Part shown: positions 47,104 to 57,530 of the stretch, piece by piece | Position numbering within the stretch: position 1 is the stretch's first letter | Layout of the letters: every line of letters begins with the position of its first letter | Assembly: GCA_036435485.1 (NCBI GenBank) | Contig: CM071596.1 | Location: forward strand, 13,172,001 to 13,236,000 | DNA from: Saposhnikovia divaricata | Lineage: Eukaryota > Streptophyta > Magnoliopsida > Apiales > Apiaceae | Direction: 5' to 3' | DNA: 64,000 bases | Translations under genes and position numbers: made by a program | The notes under the pieces: model-generated | Seen by the model: the letters and a program-made list of their open reading frames with translations, nothing else | Told to the model about the DNA's origin: nothing | The model's database searches: none

Positions 47104-47366
47104 TGTATAACATCCAAGCCCATTTTTGAATGCATACCGGACCCCAACAACCCACCACAGGTCAGTCCAAAAGTGCTAGCAAATTGGTATGCATTAGCTA
47201 TTTACTTGTATCTATAAAGGGCCCAAACACTCTTATTCTAATCGATGTGGGATGTTACAAACACCCCCTCTTATTGGGTCGACGTCCTCGTCGAGCCCAC
47301 ACACAAACTAACTAATAAACACGGGCAGTGCCTTTGCACTTCCGGCCGGGTACTGCTCTGATACAA
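47104..47366 (-). mobile_element. TRIM-like element: one LTR with internal sequence on both sides
   Basis: On the minus strand a 156-bp LTR runs from TGTAACATCCCACATCG to GATGTTATACA (47259-47104). Upstream of it, on that strand, lie GTATCAGAGC (part of a primer site, about 47,350), roughly 95 bp, and a purine tract AATAAGAGGGGGTG. Downstream lies a second primer-site-like sequence. An LTR with an internal region on each side is the tandem arrangement known for TRIM elements. It joins copy B of the small copia element at about 47,366. Confidence 0.6.
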
Positions 47367-48303
47367 AGTTACGTGCGGTTTGGCGGTTGACTTGCACCGT
47401 GGATCAATCTTGTGAACTATTTAGATGATACTAGTGATTTTCTTCAGGAGACCGAAGGATTGTGAAAGCAAGGATCGGGTGACTCAACATGTGGAAGAAC
47501 ACTCGTGGTGGTTGATGCGCGTGATTTTGTAGATGGATACCATTATGATAAAGAACGGTGGTTTGGAGGGTCACTATACGGATTTTAGCGACACTCAATG
47601 TGTGGAAGAACAAGAGGAGATTCTTGTTCGAGGGGAGGCATTGGCGAATGGACGTCAATGGTTTGATGGTTACCATTCAATCTGATATGGGTATTAAGTT
47701 GAAGGGGAGGATTGTTGGGTTTCAACCCAATATGATGTTATGGGCTTGGGTGGTCCAAGATATATGGGTAAGATAATAATTGTATGTGTAGACAATTATT
47801 ATATATGGTATGTCTTGATCATTAAGTTGGGTAATTTGGTGCCAAGAATTGGAAGGCTTGTATAACAAATATAGTAAGACTTGTAGAACAAGTATGGTAA
47901 GTCTTGGTGGCTAAGTTTTGGAGGGCTATATATACATAGTCATATTGTATTTGTTTAATGTGGTGAAAACTTAAGAGATGTAGTCTTAAGTATTGTTTGG
48001 GAGATGCTTGAGCATTGTTGGCTCATGTATCGGGTTGAGACACCGTAAAGGTGTTATTGTTTGGATGTATTATTGATTATTGTTTGGATTAACAATACAA
48101 GTTTGGGGCGTGGGTGTTTCCACGCCAAATATTTGTGTGTGTTCTTGTTTTGCTTTTACTTATTGTTGATAGAAGTAGAAGTAATACTTGAATAACGTGT
48201 GACCGCGCTTCGATGGATCTTGTCAACTAATCGATTGGTTATGTGTGTGCTCTGTATTGGTGGTAAGTGAATCTCGGATTGTGTAAAGTTCCCTAACCTA
48301 GCA
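47367..48303 (+). mobile_element. Small copia-type LTR element, copy B (internal part and 3' LTR)
   Basis: Internal sequence from AAAGTTACGTGCGGTTTG matches the reverse complement of 15,965-16,012. It continues, past the point where copy A is interrupted, to a purine tract GAAGGGGAGGAT (47701-47712). The 3' LTR is 47713-48303 (TGTTGGGTTTCAACCC to CCTAGCA) and matches 16131-16642 inverted. No protein-coding domains are seen; the frame at 47558-47776 is chance. The 5' part is cut by the TRIM. Confidence 0.8.
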
Positions 48304-48476
48304 AGTAACATGAAATATAGTTAACTGAAAATGTTCAAATCAAAATATATTTATCATTTGGATTATCTTTAAAAAAACACAAAATTAATTAGTATAATAT
48401 TAAAATAAAATAAAGTTTTATTAAAAAACAATAAATATAAAAAGTAACCGTGCATAGGACGGGTCATAAGTTAGTG
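48304..48476. mobile_element. Possible Helitron 3' end
   Basis: The segment ends CCGTGCATAGGACGGGTCATAAGTTAGT, where a CCGT/ACGG hairpin precedes TTAG. This is a near match to the Helitron terminus at 39,599-39,627. The last motif is TTAG rather than CTAG. The 5' end is not seen. Confidence 0.4.
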
Positions 48477-48664
48477 TTGCTAAATAAGTATACAATGTCT
48501 CGAAGCACAACCATCCACATCCTCAACATCAACATCTCCTAACATCTAAGCTTCTACACCACACCATACCCCGATAATTAGTTAAAAATGAAGCATATTG
48601 CGATAGATTATGAAATTACTTAAATTCACACAATGCTTGAAACTGATTATATCAATAAAATGGT

Positions 48665-48731
48665 TCAAACCTCATCAGAATCAGTGTAACCCGACCCACC
48701 GTCGGATTCATTGTCATCTGACTCATCGTTT
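48665..48731 (-). pseudogene. Terminal exon with acidic C-terminus, copy 2
   Basis: Same exon as 23056-23122: a CTCTAACAG acceptor, an acidic Ser/Asp-rich reading frame ending in a Val codon, and TGA. It appears unchanged between the copies although the flanks have indels. Confidence 0.45.
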
Positions 48732-48779
48732 CTGTTAGAGATAAAACAATCACTTTAATTTAATTCAAGAAGTCCTCGA

Positions 48780-49279
48780 ATAACTTAAAATTACACTGTT
48801 TGGTATAAATAAAACAAGTAACTAAATAATATTTAATTATGAGATTAGTCAAAATATAAAACAAGTAACTAAATAATATTTAATTATGAGATTAGTCAAT
48901 ATATTTAATTTAATAGAAAGGGTAAAATTCGACACGAGTCGCTAGAATTTATTACAAGTTCTACAATTTTTTTTAAAATATTAAAATTTTAGAAATACTA
49001 GATTTGATATCTTAATTTTATAAAAAAGATTTGGAGTTATTAAAAAGTAATTTTGAACTATTTAATTGTTGCACTCCTTTATATTTTTTTATATACAAAT
49101 TTATATTTTAACATTAATATTTTTTCAATAAAAAATTAATATACGTTTGACTTTTGACTTGTTAACTTTACAAATTTTCTTTCACTTTCATATATGGTTT
49201 CATATGTTAGTACTTTTGGAAGCTATCACATCAACTTCAAAAACAAAATAATGTTTATTGGTAAAATAAAACCTACTAT
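48780..49279. other. AT-rich non-coding part of the duplication
   Basis: No gene. A stretch of about 40 bases (AAACAAGTAACTAAATAATA...) is repeated in tandem near 48,809-48,900; copy 1 has it once. Confidence 0.6.
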
Positions 49280-49498
49280 GGGGGTGTTTGGCTGAGCTTC
49301 TTTTGAGGGCTTATGAACTTATTTTCGGATAAAATTTTTATATTTTGATAATTTTTTTTTATAAAAGTATTTAATGTATGTTTGAGATTGAATAAGTTGC
49401 AAAAATAAGTTGGAAAATAAGTTGGAAAGTTAGGAATCTCTAACTTTGTCTTAAAATAAGTTGACTTATTCTGAAAATAAGTTCTCCCAAACACCCCC
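49280..49498. mobile_element. MITE with GGGGGTGTTTGG ends
   Basis: Inverted ends GGGGGTGTTTGG and CCAAACACCCCC are flanked by TAT on both sides. Copy 1 lacks the element at the equivalent site near 23,592, so it inserted after the duplication. AAATAAGTT motifs repeat inside. A 3-bp duplication suits a PIF/Harbinger-type element, although TAT is not the usual TTA/TAA. Confidence 0.8.
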
Positions 49499-49632
49499 TA
49501 TATTGGTACATGATGACATAATAACATCCAAAATGGTACTATATTTATTCTTCCTCACTTAATTCTTTGTTAATATTTTAGGTTTTTTGCTAACTCATTC
49601 AAGCACTAACTTTGTTTATGTAAACTTACCAG

Positions 49633-49727
49633 ATTATGTGGTGGATAAATTAGTTGAAGAATCGAGGATTGATGTGGCAAAGGAGCTTGTAGCTTTGGTG
49701 ATTAGCTTCATTACCAGAAAAATGTAA
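49633..49727 (+). pseudogene. Short terminal exon, copy 2
   Basis: After a CTTACCAG acceptor the frame reads YVVDKLVEESRIDVAKELVA and continues to a TAA (49725-49727). It has three more codons than copy 1. It looks like the last exon of an unidentified gene, with upstream exons absent. Confidence 0.35.
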
Positions 49728-50638
49728 CAAATGGGTCATCCTGCAATGTTACATAGTTTGGGCAAGACAGGTACATGGACCACAATGTTTTATTACTTAA
49801 AGGCCGACTTGAAGCCCATTTGGATTGTCCAACAACATATATCAACAACGTATATCGTGTTCTGGGATAAGGAGAGCTTGGGCTAGGCCTAGGAGAATGT
49901 TGTCTGTTTTGTTTTCTCTCCGATCTTGTAATTTCAGTATTTTCTATTCCTTGTAATTTCAGTTTTTATCTCCATTTTATTTTTATAGAAAAACTTAAGA
50001 TTTTGGAGTTCCTGCAAAGATTTATCATCAATTATTACTACATTTTCCACTTTGTTGGAGTAGCGCACCACAATTTTAAAAATTACATTGATTTCTTTTT
50101 TGCGCTACTGAATAATTTGCTCTGTTTAAAAAAGTGGCGATTGATAACGATTAATTGCAGTTCGTTAACTTTTCGAACTGATTTTTTATTAATCGGGTCA
50201 AAAAACATTTTTTTTGTAAAAATCGATCAAAAATTGGATAAATCGGCAATTAATTGATCAAAATTTGAAAATTATTTATAATTTATTTTATAGTAAATTC
50301 AATTATTTAACTTAATGGTCCGATTAATCATTCCGTTTAATCCCCGATTATCCAATCCTTGTTCGGTGGATCTATCGATTAAATCTGATTCCCGCTTTTT
50401 ACAATATTGTTAATTTGTGTTAATTTGACAATAAAATCCAAACTTTTTTGTAAAAGATGAATTTTACTTATCTTTCTTTTTTTGGGCAGAATTTTATTTA
50501 TTTTGATTCTAATGAACTCAAAAAAAAATATTTTGTAAAAGTTGAAAAAAAATATTTATTATTTTAAATTATTGATGTTCTCATGTATCTAAGTGATATA
50601 TAATTTTTATAGTAAAAAAAAAGTGATATATATTTTTT
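49728..50638. other. AT-rich non-coding part of the duplication
   Basis: No gene. The open frame at 50003-50257 corresponds to a different, shorter frame in copy 1 and is not conserved. Confidence 0.45.
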
Positions 50639-51047
50639 TTAACAATTATATACACATACGCATGTTGCCTCGGGAACACAAATACTATCTTGGTACCTAT
50701 CAAAATATCTACCTACACAGAAGGCAACGCAATTACGATCGGTGCATCCTTCTTCAAATCGGGTAAAATACCTGCAGGGATAGCGATCGGCACTAGTAAA
50801 GGAAGGAGCATCCGTAAGAAAATGATCTGTGAATGAGAAAACAGAGTCCATATTAAACAATTTACAGAATATTTTGAAGATTATTTTCAAGTAAAAATAA
50901 ATCTCTTTTTCCTTTGTCAAATCTATACCTTTTTCTACATTGATTATAGTCGAAATATTAGATTCAAGATTTCTTTTCAATTAAATAAATACAAAATCTA
51001 AACAGAAACTCAATCGATCATATATAAAAAACTTACAAGTGTCTGAT
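50639..51047 (-). pseudogene. Defensin-like gene, copy 2, missing the signal-peptide exon
   Basis: Exon 2 (50826-50639) is intact and the same length as in copy 1. It has the same eight-cysteine spacing and only scattered amino-acid changes (for example Arg-Tyr-Pro-Cys where copy 1 has Arg-Thr-Tyr-Cys). The CATTCACAG acceptor and the GTAAGTTTTT donor (near 51,036) remain. Exon 1 is reduced to about 15 bases by a deletion of roughly 90 bp that removed the start codon and signal peptide. An unspliced frame starting at 50980 reads through the intron but lacks a signal peptide. Probably not secreted and nonfunctional. Confidence 0.8.
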
Positions 51048-51311
51048 ATCTTTTCAATACAATACGAGCTCCTGATACTAAAAATTAAGTGTTAGTTTTT
51101 TTTTTACTGAAAAATTAAGTGTTAGTTGATAGTACTTTATATACAATGGTAAATTGAAGTTACAAATTGATTGATATTAATTGTATATGTTTTTTTTTGA
51201 CAAAAATATTAATTGTATATGTTAATTGTTACTCTATGTAACTTATGCACTATATTAAATTTATTAAGTATGTCTATAAATGAGACAATTATGCTTTTTT
51301 TTTTGAGGAAT

Positions 51312-51540
51312 AAATATACTCCCACCCTCCCTTCAAAATGTTTAGCGCTTTGAACTTTAACACACGATTTAAGGTGTTTTGACTATAGAATTTAATTTAT
51401 TACTTTTAATATTTTCTTGTTGTTAATAAAAGTATTTGTAAATATTCTATACAAAAAAGTAATAGATTTAAGTTTATGGTCAAAGCAGTTTAAAATCTGT
51501 ACCAAAAGTTAAAGCATTTAGAGACGGAGAGAGTATCATA
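51312..51540. mobile_element. Stowaway-like MITE, copy 2
   Basis: The ends are TACTCCCACCCTCCCTTC and, inverted, GATACTCTCTCCGTCTC. Similar TTCAAAATGTTTAGCGCTTT and AAAGTTAAAGCATTTAGAGA stretches lie inside each end. It fits a mariner/Stowaway MITE inserted at TA. Confidence 0.7.
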
Positions 51541-51547
51541 AGAAGTA

Positions 51548-51785
51548 TATGATACTCTCTCCGTCTCCTTTACATGTCCCTTTTGAAAAAAAATCGTTGA
51601 ATATTTTGTTTTCTTGTTTACCCCTGATAAGTGAATTAAATTGATCAATTGTTAGTTGAGAATTGTAGTACAAGAATATTATTTGGAAAAAAAATTTGAA
51701 AAATTATTTTGAAGAAAAAGGATAAGTATTTTGGCATACATTTTTTTCTTACAAAACATGTAAAAGTGAACGAAAGGAGTATACT
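51548..51785. mobile_element. Second Stowaway-like MITE, head-to-head with the first
   Basis: The left end is TGATACTCTCTCCGTCTCCT. The right end, inverted, is TATACTCCTTTCGTTCACTT. Both lead into ACATGT near the ends. With the previous element it forms a perfect 19-bp inverted repeat around a 9-base spacer at 51,521-51,567. Confidence 0.6.
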
Positions 51786-52335
51786 ACATAATGCGAATCC
51801 CATTATTTTTCGTTCTTATTCAACCCGATTTTTTGTCGAGATTTCTGTTGGTGTGTACAATCTACTTAGAACATCGTCAATGATGTTGACTAAAATAGTT
51901 GACTAAAATAATATAAAATAATGATATGCAAAATTATTGAACAGATAAATTATATTTACTCTAGTGGAATTGGATATAATGATTAGTTATATTTTCAAAA
52001 TAGTTTGTTAATATTATTTTAATTTGTTTATAAATAAAATAATATATATTAATATGGTAATAGATCATGTGGAATTTTACTGGAGGTCTGTAGATATTCA
52101 ACAAAAATAACCAATATCATGGGGAGGTCGGATCGACGTAAATCCATATCTGAATCCATTAAATATTGTTTGGTTTAGATTCGGTTCGATTTTGGATTTT
52201 TGAAAGGTCGATCTTTTTATCATTTTGCCTTTTTGGTAAAGAAGAATTATTGTTTCTATTTATATAATTAAATCCCTACAACATTATCCAACACTACCGA
52301 CATGCAGATTCCTGGAAAGCCCACCTGATCAATTA
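51786..52335. other. Non-coding stretch
   Basis: AT-rich, no gene recognised. Confidence 0.4.
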
Positions 52336-52339
52336 CTTT

Positions 52340-52680
52340 AATTTACTCTGACTTTGTCAAGTCTGGAGATGTAAATGAGATTTTTGATCCCATTGTGAGA
52401 GAGGATGCAAATGAGATTTTTTTAATTTTCCATTGTAAATGATGGAAAGATTTGTACATGTTGGCATACTTTGTGCTCACGTAACGGTGGCTCTCAGGCC
52501 AAAAATTTCCGATGCTTGAAGGTGATATTGATATCCCTAGATTGCCCGAGAGGCCATTGCCTCTGGGCCATGAGTCGTTTAGATCTTCTCTGCACTCGAA
52601 CACATCACCATTTACAATGTCATCAGGGACAAGGTCGAGTATCAGTAGCACTCAAACTGGAATTTTTTTAATCACCTGTA
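52340..52680 (+). pseudogene. C-terminal fragment of a receptor-like kinase
   Basis: Three short frames together give the end of a kinase domain. DFVKSGDVNEIFDPIVRED is at about 52,350. MERFVHVGILCAHVTVALRP, ending in the conserved late-kinase Arg-Pro, is at 52,439-52,510. MLEGDIDIPRLPERPLPLGH plus a Ser-rich tail starts at 52512. The pieces are joined by stops and a deletion of about 8 bp. The wording fits the SPARK-type receptor-like kinases related to Arabidopsis At1g11050. The N-terminal fragment that follows at 53.2 kb cannot be the same gene because the order is reversed, so a second paralogue once lay upstream. Confidence 0.6.
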
Positions 52681-53192
52681 TGTATCAGGGACTAGGATTA
52701 GAATTCTGCGATTGGTTCTGCTAATTATTTTTTACAACTTGAATATTTGTACAAGCTGAAAACTGAATACGAAAGAAATGAATTGCCTCATTATTTGCCA
52801 ACTTTATTTTTATCATATCCCCTGTGAGCCAAAGGTCTTTGCAGGCTTTTCAGAGTGAAGCCAAAGGTCTTTGCAGATCACTGAACTTTACAGAAATTTC
52901 ATTATCCAGAAACTTGCCCATAAATAATGGGATTACTCTTGTGACTAATGTGACAATTAGTCCATAATCATAAGCATTACACATAAATGTTGTCCATTAA
53001 TATGTTGATCATGTTTTTTTCCTCATTTGTAATTCATCAGTTGTCAGTTGTGCGCTAGTTTGACCATGAGTCCAGGACCATCAGCCAGTTCAGATGTTAA
53101 AGTGCTTGCTGCAACATATAATAAAGCCAATGTAATATGAACTTGGACCACTGTTTGTTTTCTTTGTGGATAGAGATTGCGAAAACAAGATC

Positions 53193-53986
53193 ATGGGAAA
53201 GACTAATACCTTCTTAGCTTTAATTTTCTGTTTGATCACCTTGATACTTGATTTCCTCTGCAGATTCTTCATGCCACATTATTTGATTATGTTAAAAGAT
53301 TTTCCATGGAATACTTCGTTGTGTAGCGAACCAATAGCTAAAGGTTGTTGTCAGGCTATTGAAGGCCTCCTTGGCCTTGGCCTTCCCAAACACCTTAAAG
53401 ATTCTTCTTTGTTTTATCTTCCCAATCCAGATGCAGCCTCTTCACGCTTAATCGATTTTCGGGCTAAGCTTGCTTCCATGAATCTCTTCCCAGTGTGCCC
53501 AAACATGACGAATGATCTAGTGGTTAGCCCTTTGAATTCTGCTGGAATAGCAACAAGAGATTGGGATGACAAAATTGGAAGTTCTAGTGAGCTTGATTTA
53601 TCTTGTGGTTCAGATTTTATCGGTATGACACAGTGCAGCTCGACTTGATGCTATCTCGACGGTAAGCTCTAAATTGACTTCTTTTAACCACAACTCGACA
53701 AAATGTTATGATTACACTCTTTTGTATGCTGCTAGCAATGTAATTAAGCACGGGCCAAAGGATATTAGAGCAGCTGGTTGTATATTTTCGATTGCTCTTA
53801 TCAAACTCGGCATATAGTACTGGATCCGAAGGTATGTCCAAAACAAAGATACTTATATTTGCTTTTGGATTATTCGGTGCTTTAACTGGAGTGTTGGCAG
53901 CTGGGGTTGTGATCATTATACATCAAAAGAGTAAGTTTAAACGAGAACAGAATGCTTTGCATGAAGAGTATATTAGGGGTGTATGA
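53193..53986 (+). pseudogene. SPARK-domain receptor-like kinase, N-terminal half only
   Basis: The ATG at 53193 begins MGKTNTFLALIFCLITLILD, a signal peptide. It is followed by the extracellular SPARK domain: FPWNTSLCSEP, CCQAIEGLLGLGLPKHLKDS, SLFYLPNPDAASSRLIDF, then CPNMTNDLVV. A frame change near 53,640 moves the reading to LDAISTVSSKLTSFNHNSTK and YDYTLLYAASNVIKHGPKDI, which ends in a TAG near 53,817. A third frame (53792-53986) gives the membrane segment TKILIFAFGLFGALTGVLAA and the start of the juxtamembrane part. No kinase domain follows. In intact relatives the extracellular part senses an unknown ligand and the cytosolic kinase signals. Dead by frameshift, stop and truncation. Confidence 0.75.
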
Positions 53987-55235
53987 TGTACATAATTGGT
54001 TCCCAACATTTTTTTCTGAACAAATATAGTGCAACATTTTTCAACAGGATTGGTTCCCAACAGAGAGCTAGCAACCCTTGTTCAGACATGAATAAGTGGC
54101 AGCACAGATGATCTGTGATATTTGACCGACCAGCAAGCTGTTTCATCATCCAGACTTGAATTTAACAACAAAATACTGAAGTCTAATTTTGATCAAATGC
54201 TTAGAACTCAAAAGTATATGAGACTTGATGAGTATCCTGTGACAGCAAGCTGCTGCTCTGGATTCTGGTATTATCCTGATTCTTGTATGTCAGTAAGTAT
54301 GCGAGTTTATAAAACGTTGCACCCACTCCTTAGCAGTCCCGAAACCTTTCAAGATGCCTTTGTTTGCCTGCAATTATGCATTGCCAAGATGATATAAACT
54401 ACTTCTCAAATCTCCAGGCTATTATGAGAACGAGGAAAGATCGTATTCCATGTAAAAGGTACATTCGGTATAGAAAAAAGCATATCTTAAGAAAAAGGAT
54501 CTGTAAGACCTAAGCTCCCAACCAGAGCAGGGTCACTTGGCCTCGACAAGCTTTAGATCTCAGACTTAAAATTTAAGGTAAATTTTGGAATTAAAACTGT
54601 TAATTTTTTTATGTCAGATACAATCCTGATCGAAATTCTACAGTACAGACCTGTAGGACATATTATCAATGACTACGTTTGTAACGAACTATATTTTCAG
54701 AAAAAAATTTGTGGAAATATTGAACTCTGGTTTCTTGACTGGAGATAAGCAATTATGTTCTCGGAAAGGGAAGTTGCCAGTCATTAGGTGAAGTGCACAG
54801 AAAGTTTGAACAAACTTATAGATGAAGATTACATGTTAATAGAGAAAACCCAATAGAAATTCAACAGAAAGATCGATGTTATCTCCACACCAATTGAACA
54901 ATCCCTGTCAGAGAACTTGTCTGAAAAGTAATATTTTTCCTTTTTCCATGTAAATAGGATTTCATATGGTTAGATTTCTGAAAGAGTGTAGCCGTGTAGG
55001 GTGAGTGTTGTAAACGGAAGAGAAGTAGGTTTGTAACAGCAGCTCTGACATTGAATGTAGGGATGAATGAGAGGATATTCAACTGAAACCAGTATAACAG
55101 ATGTCACAAGGTACACAAACATTTACTTAAAAGAAGAAAGAAGACAAGCTGCAATAATGCAGTAGCCTAAACTACTCTCTCAATACAAATTAAATTCAAC
55201 AACACATATACAAGTACTAAGATCATGATCGTATT
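53987..55235. other. No supported gene
   Basis: A 91-codon plus frame (54122-54397) and a 67-codon minus frame (54879-55082) show no recognisable domain. The stretch may be the decayed remainder of the receptor kinase locus, but no kinase motif is seen. Confidence 0.4.
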
Positions 55236-55239
55236 AAAG

Positions 55240-55742
55240 CTATCCAGAAACTTCTCTTACCAATATTTTCCTTTCCTGCATAAAATTCATAAGTCCAGAT
55301 TATAAACTAAGAACTGTTCAGGAACTAACCATATATGAGAGTCAAACTGTTATTGCGATTGTCACCCAGCACATGTACATGACCCCTGGGCACATATTGC
55401 ATTATCCAAACATAAATAATTGTTAATTAACAATTTGCACTCGAGAAAACTATTTGAAATTTCATAGACTCTGTGGCAAGCTTATTCTGAAGACAACATA
55501 TATTAATCGGGAATCATGACAAGCTAAGCTGTCAATAGCATCATTGTGAAATCTATGAACCTTAATTGACTTTTCTACACTTCAAAGATGGTAACCCCAT
55601 TGCAAAATTAGCAAAATTAGTAAAATTAGTAAAATTAGAAGTATAAAGGACATACAGTAGGCTGTATTGCATATATTGGCTTTTCTGTTACAAAATCTTC
55701 TTTCTTAGCAATCATATTTACGTATAGTTGCCCACCATGAAC
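55240..55742 (-). pseudogene. Type I signal peptidase (plastid-type) gene fragment
   Basis: Three exon-like segments lie on the minus strand. The first (55742-55656, between AATTGCAG and GTATGT) reads VHGGQLYVNMIAKKEDFVTE, then KPIYAIQPT. The second (about 55396-55330) reads YVPRGHVHVLGDNRNNS, the conserved GDNRNNS box of S26 signal peptidases. One base is missing before Asp-Ser-His, which shifts the frame. The third (55275-55240) reads ERKILVREVSG and a TAG. These match, in order, the C-terminal half of plant thylakoidal/plastid processing peptidases, membrane enzymes that cleave transit or signal peptides. The catalytic Ser and Lys exons were not found. The acceptor of the second exon also looks lost. 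A broken remnant. Confidence 0.65.
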
Positions 55743-56235
55743 CTGCAATTAGTCAAAGCCAAACAAAACTGTTCAGAAAGTTTAAATTCATCTAACTTCC
55801 TATAACTGCACAGTTGTTTCCTTTTTAATAATGTAATTTGAGCTCAGGTTTCATATAATGCTGCAACACAGCAATCCTAAAGTCCTTCCTCAAGGCCTAT
55901 ACTTTGTTGTTTTCTTTCCTATATTTTACAATACAGTCTTTAGAGAATGGCCACATTTGGTGCTCTTGGCATACTATGCTCTCCCACATTGACATCGATG
56001 GTCATCCGTCTGTTTTTCTTTTTCTGTCGTCAATGCTAACTTTCTAATTTGTGTGCCCTAAAATTCCTCTCATCAATCAGCTCGAAATCAGAAATAAAGA
56101 CCATAAGCAATTTATAAACAACCATTAGGAAGCCCAGTCAGGTATATAATTAACCATACCTAAGACAACAGGTAGAAATTCTTACCTCACATTTTAAATT
56201 TTCGGGGGAGATGCTTTTATAATCCGTTATAGGCT
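55743..56235. other. Intron-like or intergenic stretch
   Basis: A minus-strand segment ending at a GTAAGA donor near 56,187 reads PITDYKSISPENLKCE. It could be an earlier exon of the signal-peptidase remnant, but I cannot align it with the family. Nothing else is supported. Confidence 0.3.
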
Positions 56236-56335
56236 CAAAAGCATGAGTGCGGCTGCGGGGTGCGCGGTACGGGGACACGGGAGTTCGGCAAATTCAAAAA
56301 TATGGGGATTCGGATGCGCGGGATACGGCAAATAT
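56236..56335. repeat. GC-rich GGGGACACGGG-type block
   Basis: GTGCGGCTGCGGGGTGCGCGGTA-like sequence with near-repeats (CGGCAAATTCAAAAATATG, CGGCAAATATTAAAATATT). It looks like part of a small dispersed repeat. Its borders are unclear. Confidence 0.4.
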
Positions 56336-56342
56336 TAAAATA

Positions 56343-56344
<2 letters not shown>

Positions 56345-56390
<46 letters not shown>
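56345..56390. repeat. AT microsatellite
   Basis: (TA)n tract of about 20 repeats. Open frames running through it are artefacts. Confidence 0.95.
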
Positions 56391-56391
<1 letters not shown>

Positions 56392-56577
56392 CACATATAT
56401 TTCCGCCTCTTTCTTTGGATATTGCAATTTTAATAACATGCTTCCATAAAGTATCCTCTCTTGATTTTTCCTGTACCCTCTGTACTTGCTGCCGAATTTG
56501 TAGAATGCATGACACTGCTTAAATAGAAAAAAATCAATTAAATCAATTAGCAAATTGATTATTACCAAATTAACCAC

Positions 56578-57528
56578 TGTTGTGACCAAAATCTTGCATG
56601 GGTTAGATTTAGGCCCACTAGAGGATTAGGGTCCAGATCCATGAAGAGAATGTGTAATCTGTCGGGTTTCCGGAGGCCTGCGGTAGCCCTAGGGGTTACC
56701 ATGTACACTGCAGCACGGGAACACATGACTAAGGGTCTCAAGGTATCCCCTTGAGGATAACCTATAACTATTATCAGTCATCCAGTAGAGCTTCCAGAGT
56801 AGCTTCCGTGATAGGGGTTACCGGAGGGGGTACCAGAGCCAGGCTACCGGGCGGTACCCCCAGCTTCCGCCGGAAGCCTGATCAGGCTGCCAAATCAGAT
56901 AAGGCACGCCTCCTACTTTTTAGGAACACGTTTATATCATCTAAAAACACTCTCAAACAGATAAACATTCAGTTATTTGAGGATATATGTCATATATACT
57001 TGATAAATGATACAAAATCATGATAAATACAAGAGATAATCATTCTATGTTACCTAAACTGCTTGGTAACCTGATTATACACATCATACTCGATTATTAT
57101 CAGAAATAAAAGTCATTATCCCACTGGAGAGAGGATAACTTATCATAAACAAACGATCATATCCTTCAAGAACTACATTCGGGCTTGATCCACTATAAAT
57201 AGTGGTATGTAGGCAGTTTACGGGATCTTCTTCGACACTTACACTCCTTGAGTAGCTAGAGCACGTGCACTCTTGTGTGACATAGTCAAATTAGGGTTCT
57301 TGGCTGGCCAACATTTGGTCCTTGAGCTCTCATCCCGTAGATTCAGTCCGATCCTTCCGAGGAACCACATCCCGTGTTCTTCGGTAACCCTAGTCGTGAG
57401 CCTTCCCGGGCGGCTAGCTATTGATCTTCAACCACGAGCCTTTCTGGGTGGTTGGACGATTCCTTGTTTATTGGCGCTATTCCAGCACGAGGCCTCATAA
57501 TCTGTTGTGCTAAATTCCTCCCACAACA
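56578..57528 (+). repeat. 5' LTR of the gypsy element
   Basis: It begins TGTTGTG and ends CACAACA, matching terminal inverted repeats. A TATA box, CTATAAATAG, is at about 57,192. The LTR is GC-rich, with TTCCGG and GGTACC motifs repeated. The start was chosen from the inverted match to the end; no second LTR is available to confirm it. Confidence 0.8.
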
Positions 57529-57530
57529 AT

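Larger units (their letters stand above)
48477..51506. repeat. Segmental duplication, copy 2
   Basis: Matches 22309-26226. It lacks the two insertions of copy 1 but carries its own MITE at 49280-49498. It has lost exon 1 of the defensin-like gene and holds a 40-bp local duplication near 48,820-48,900. It extends slightly further into a complete Stowaway-like MITE. Confidence 0.95.

Noticed and set aside
47558..47776. 72-codon frame reading into the copy B LTR
   Set aside because: It crosses the purine tract and LTR start, with no copia protein motif.
54122..54397. 91-codon plus frame after the receptor-kinase fragment
   Set aside because: No kinase motif or other domain is visible and composition is not gene-like; left as unassigned.
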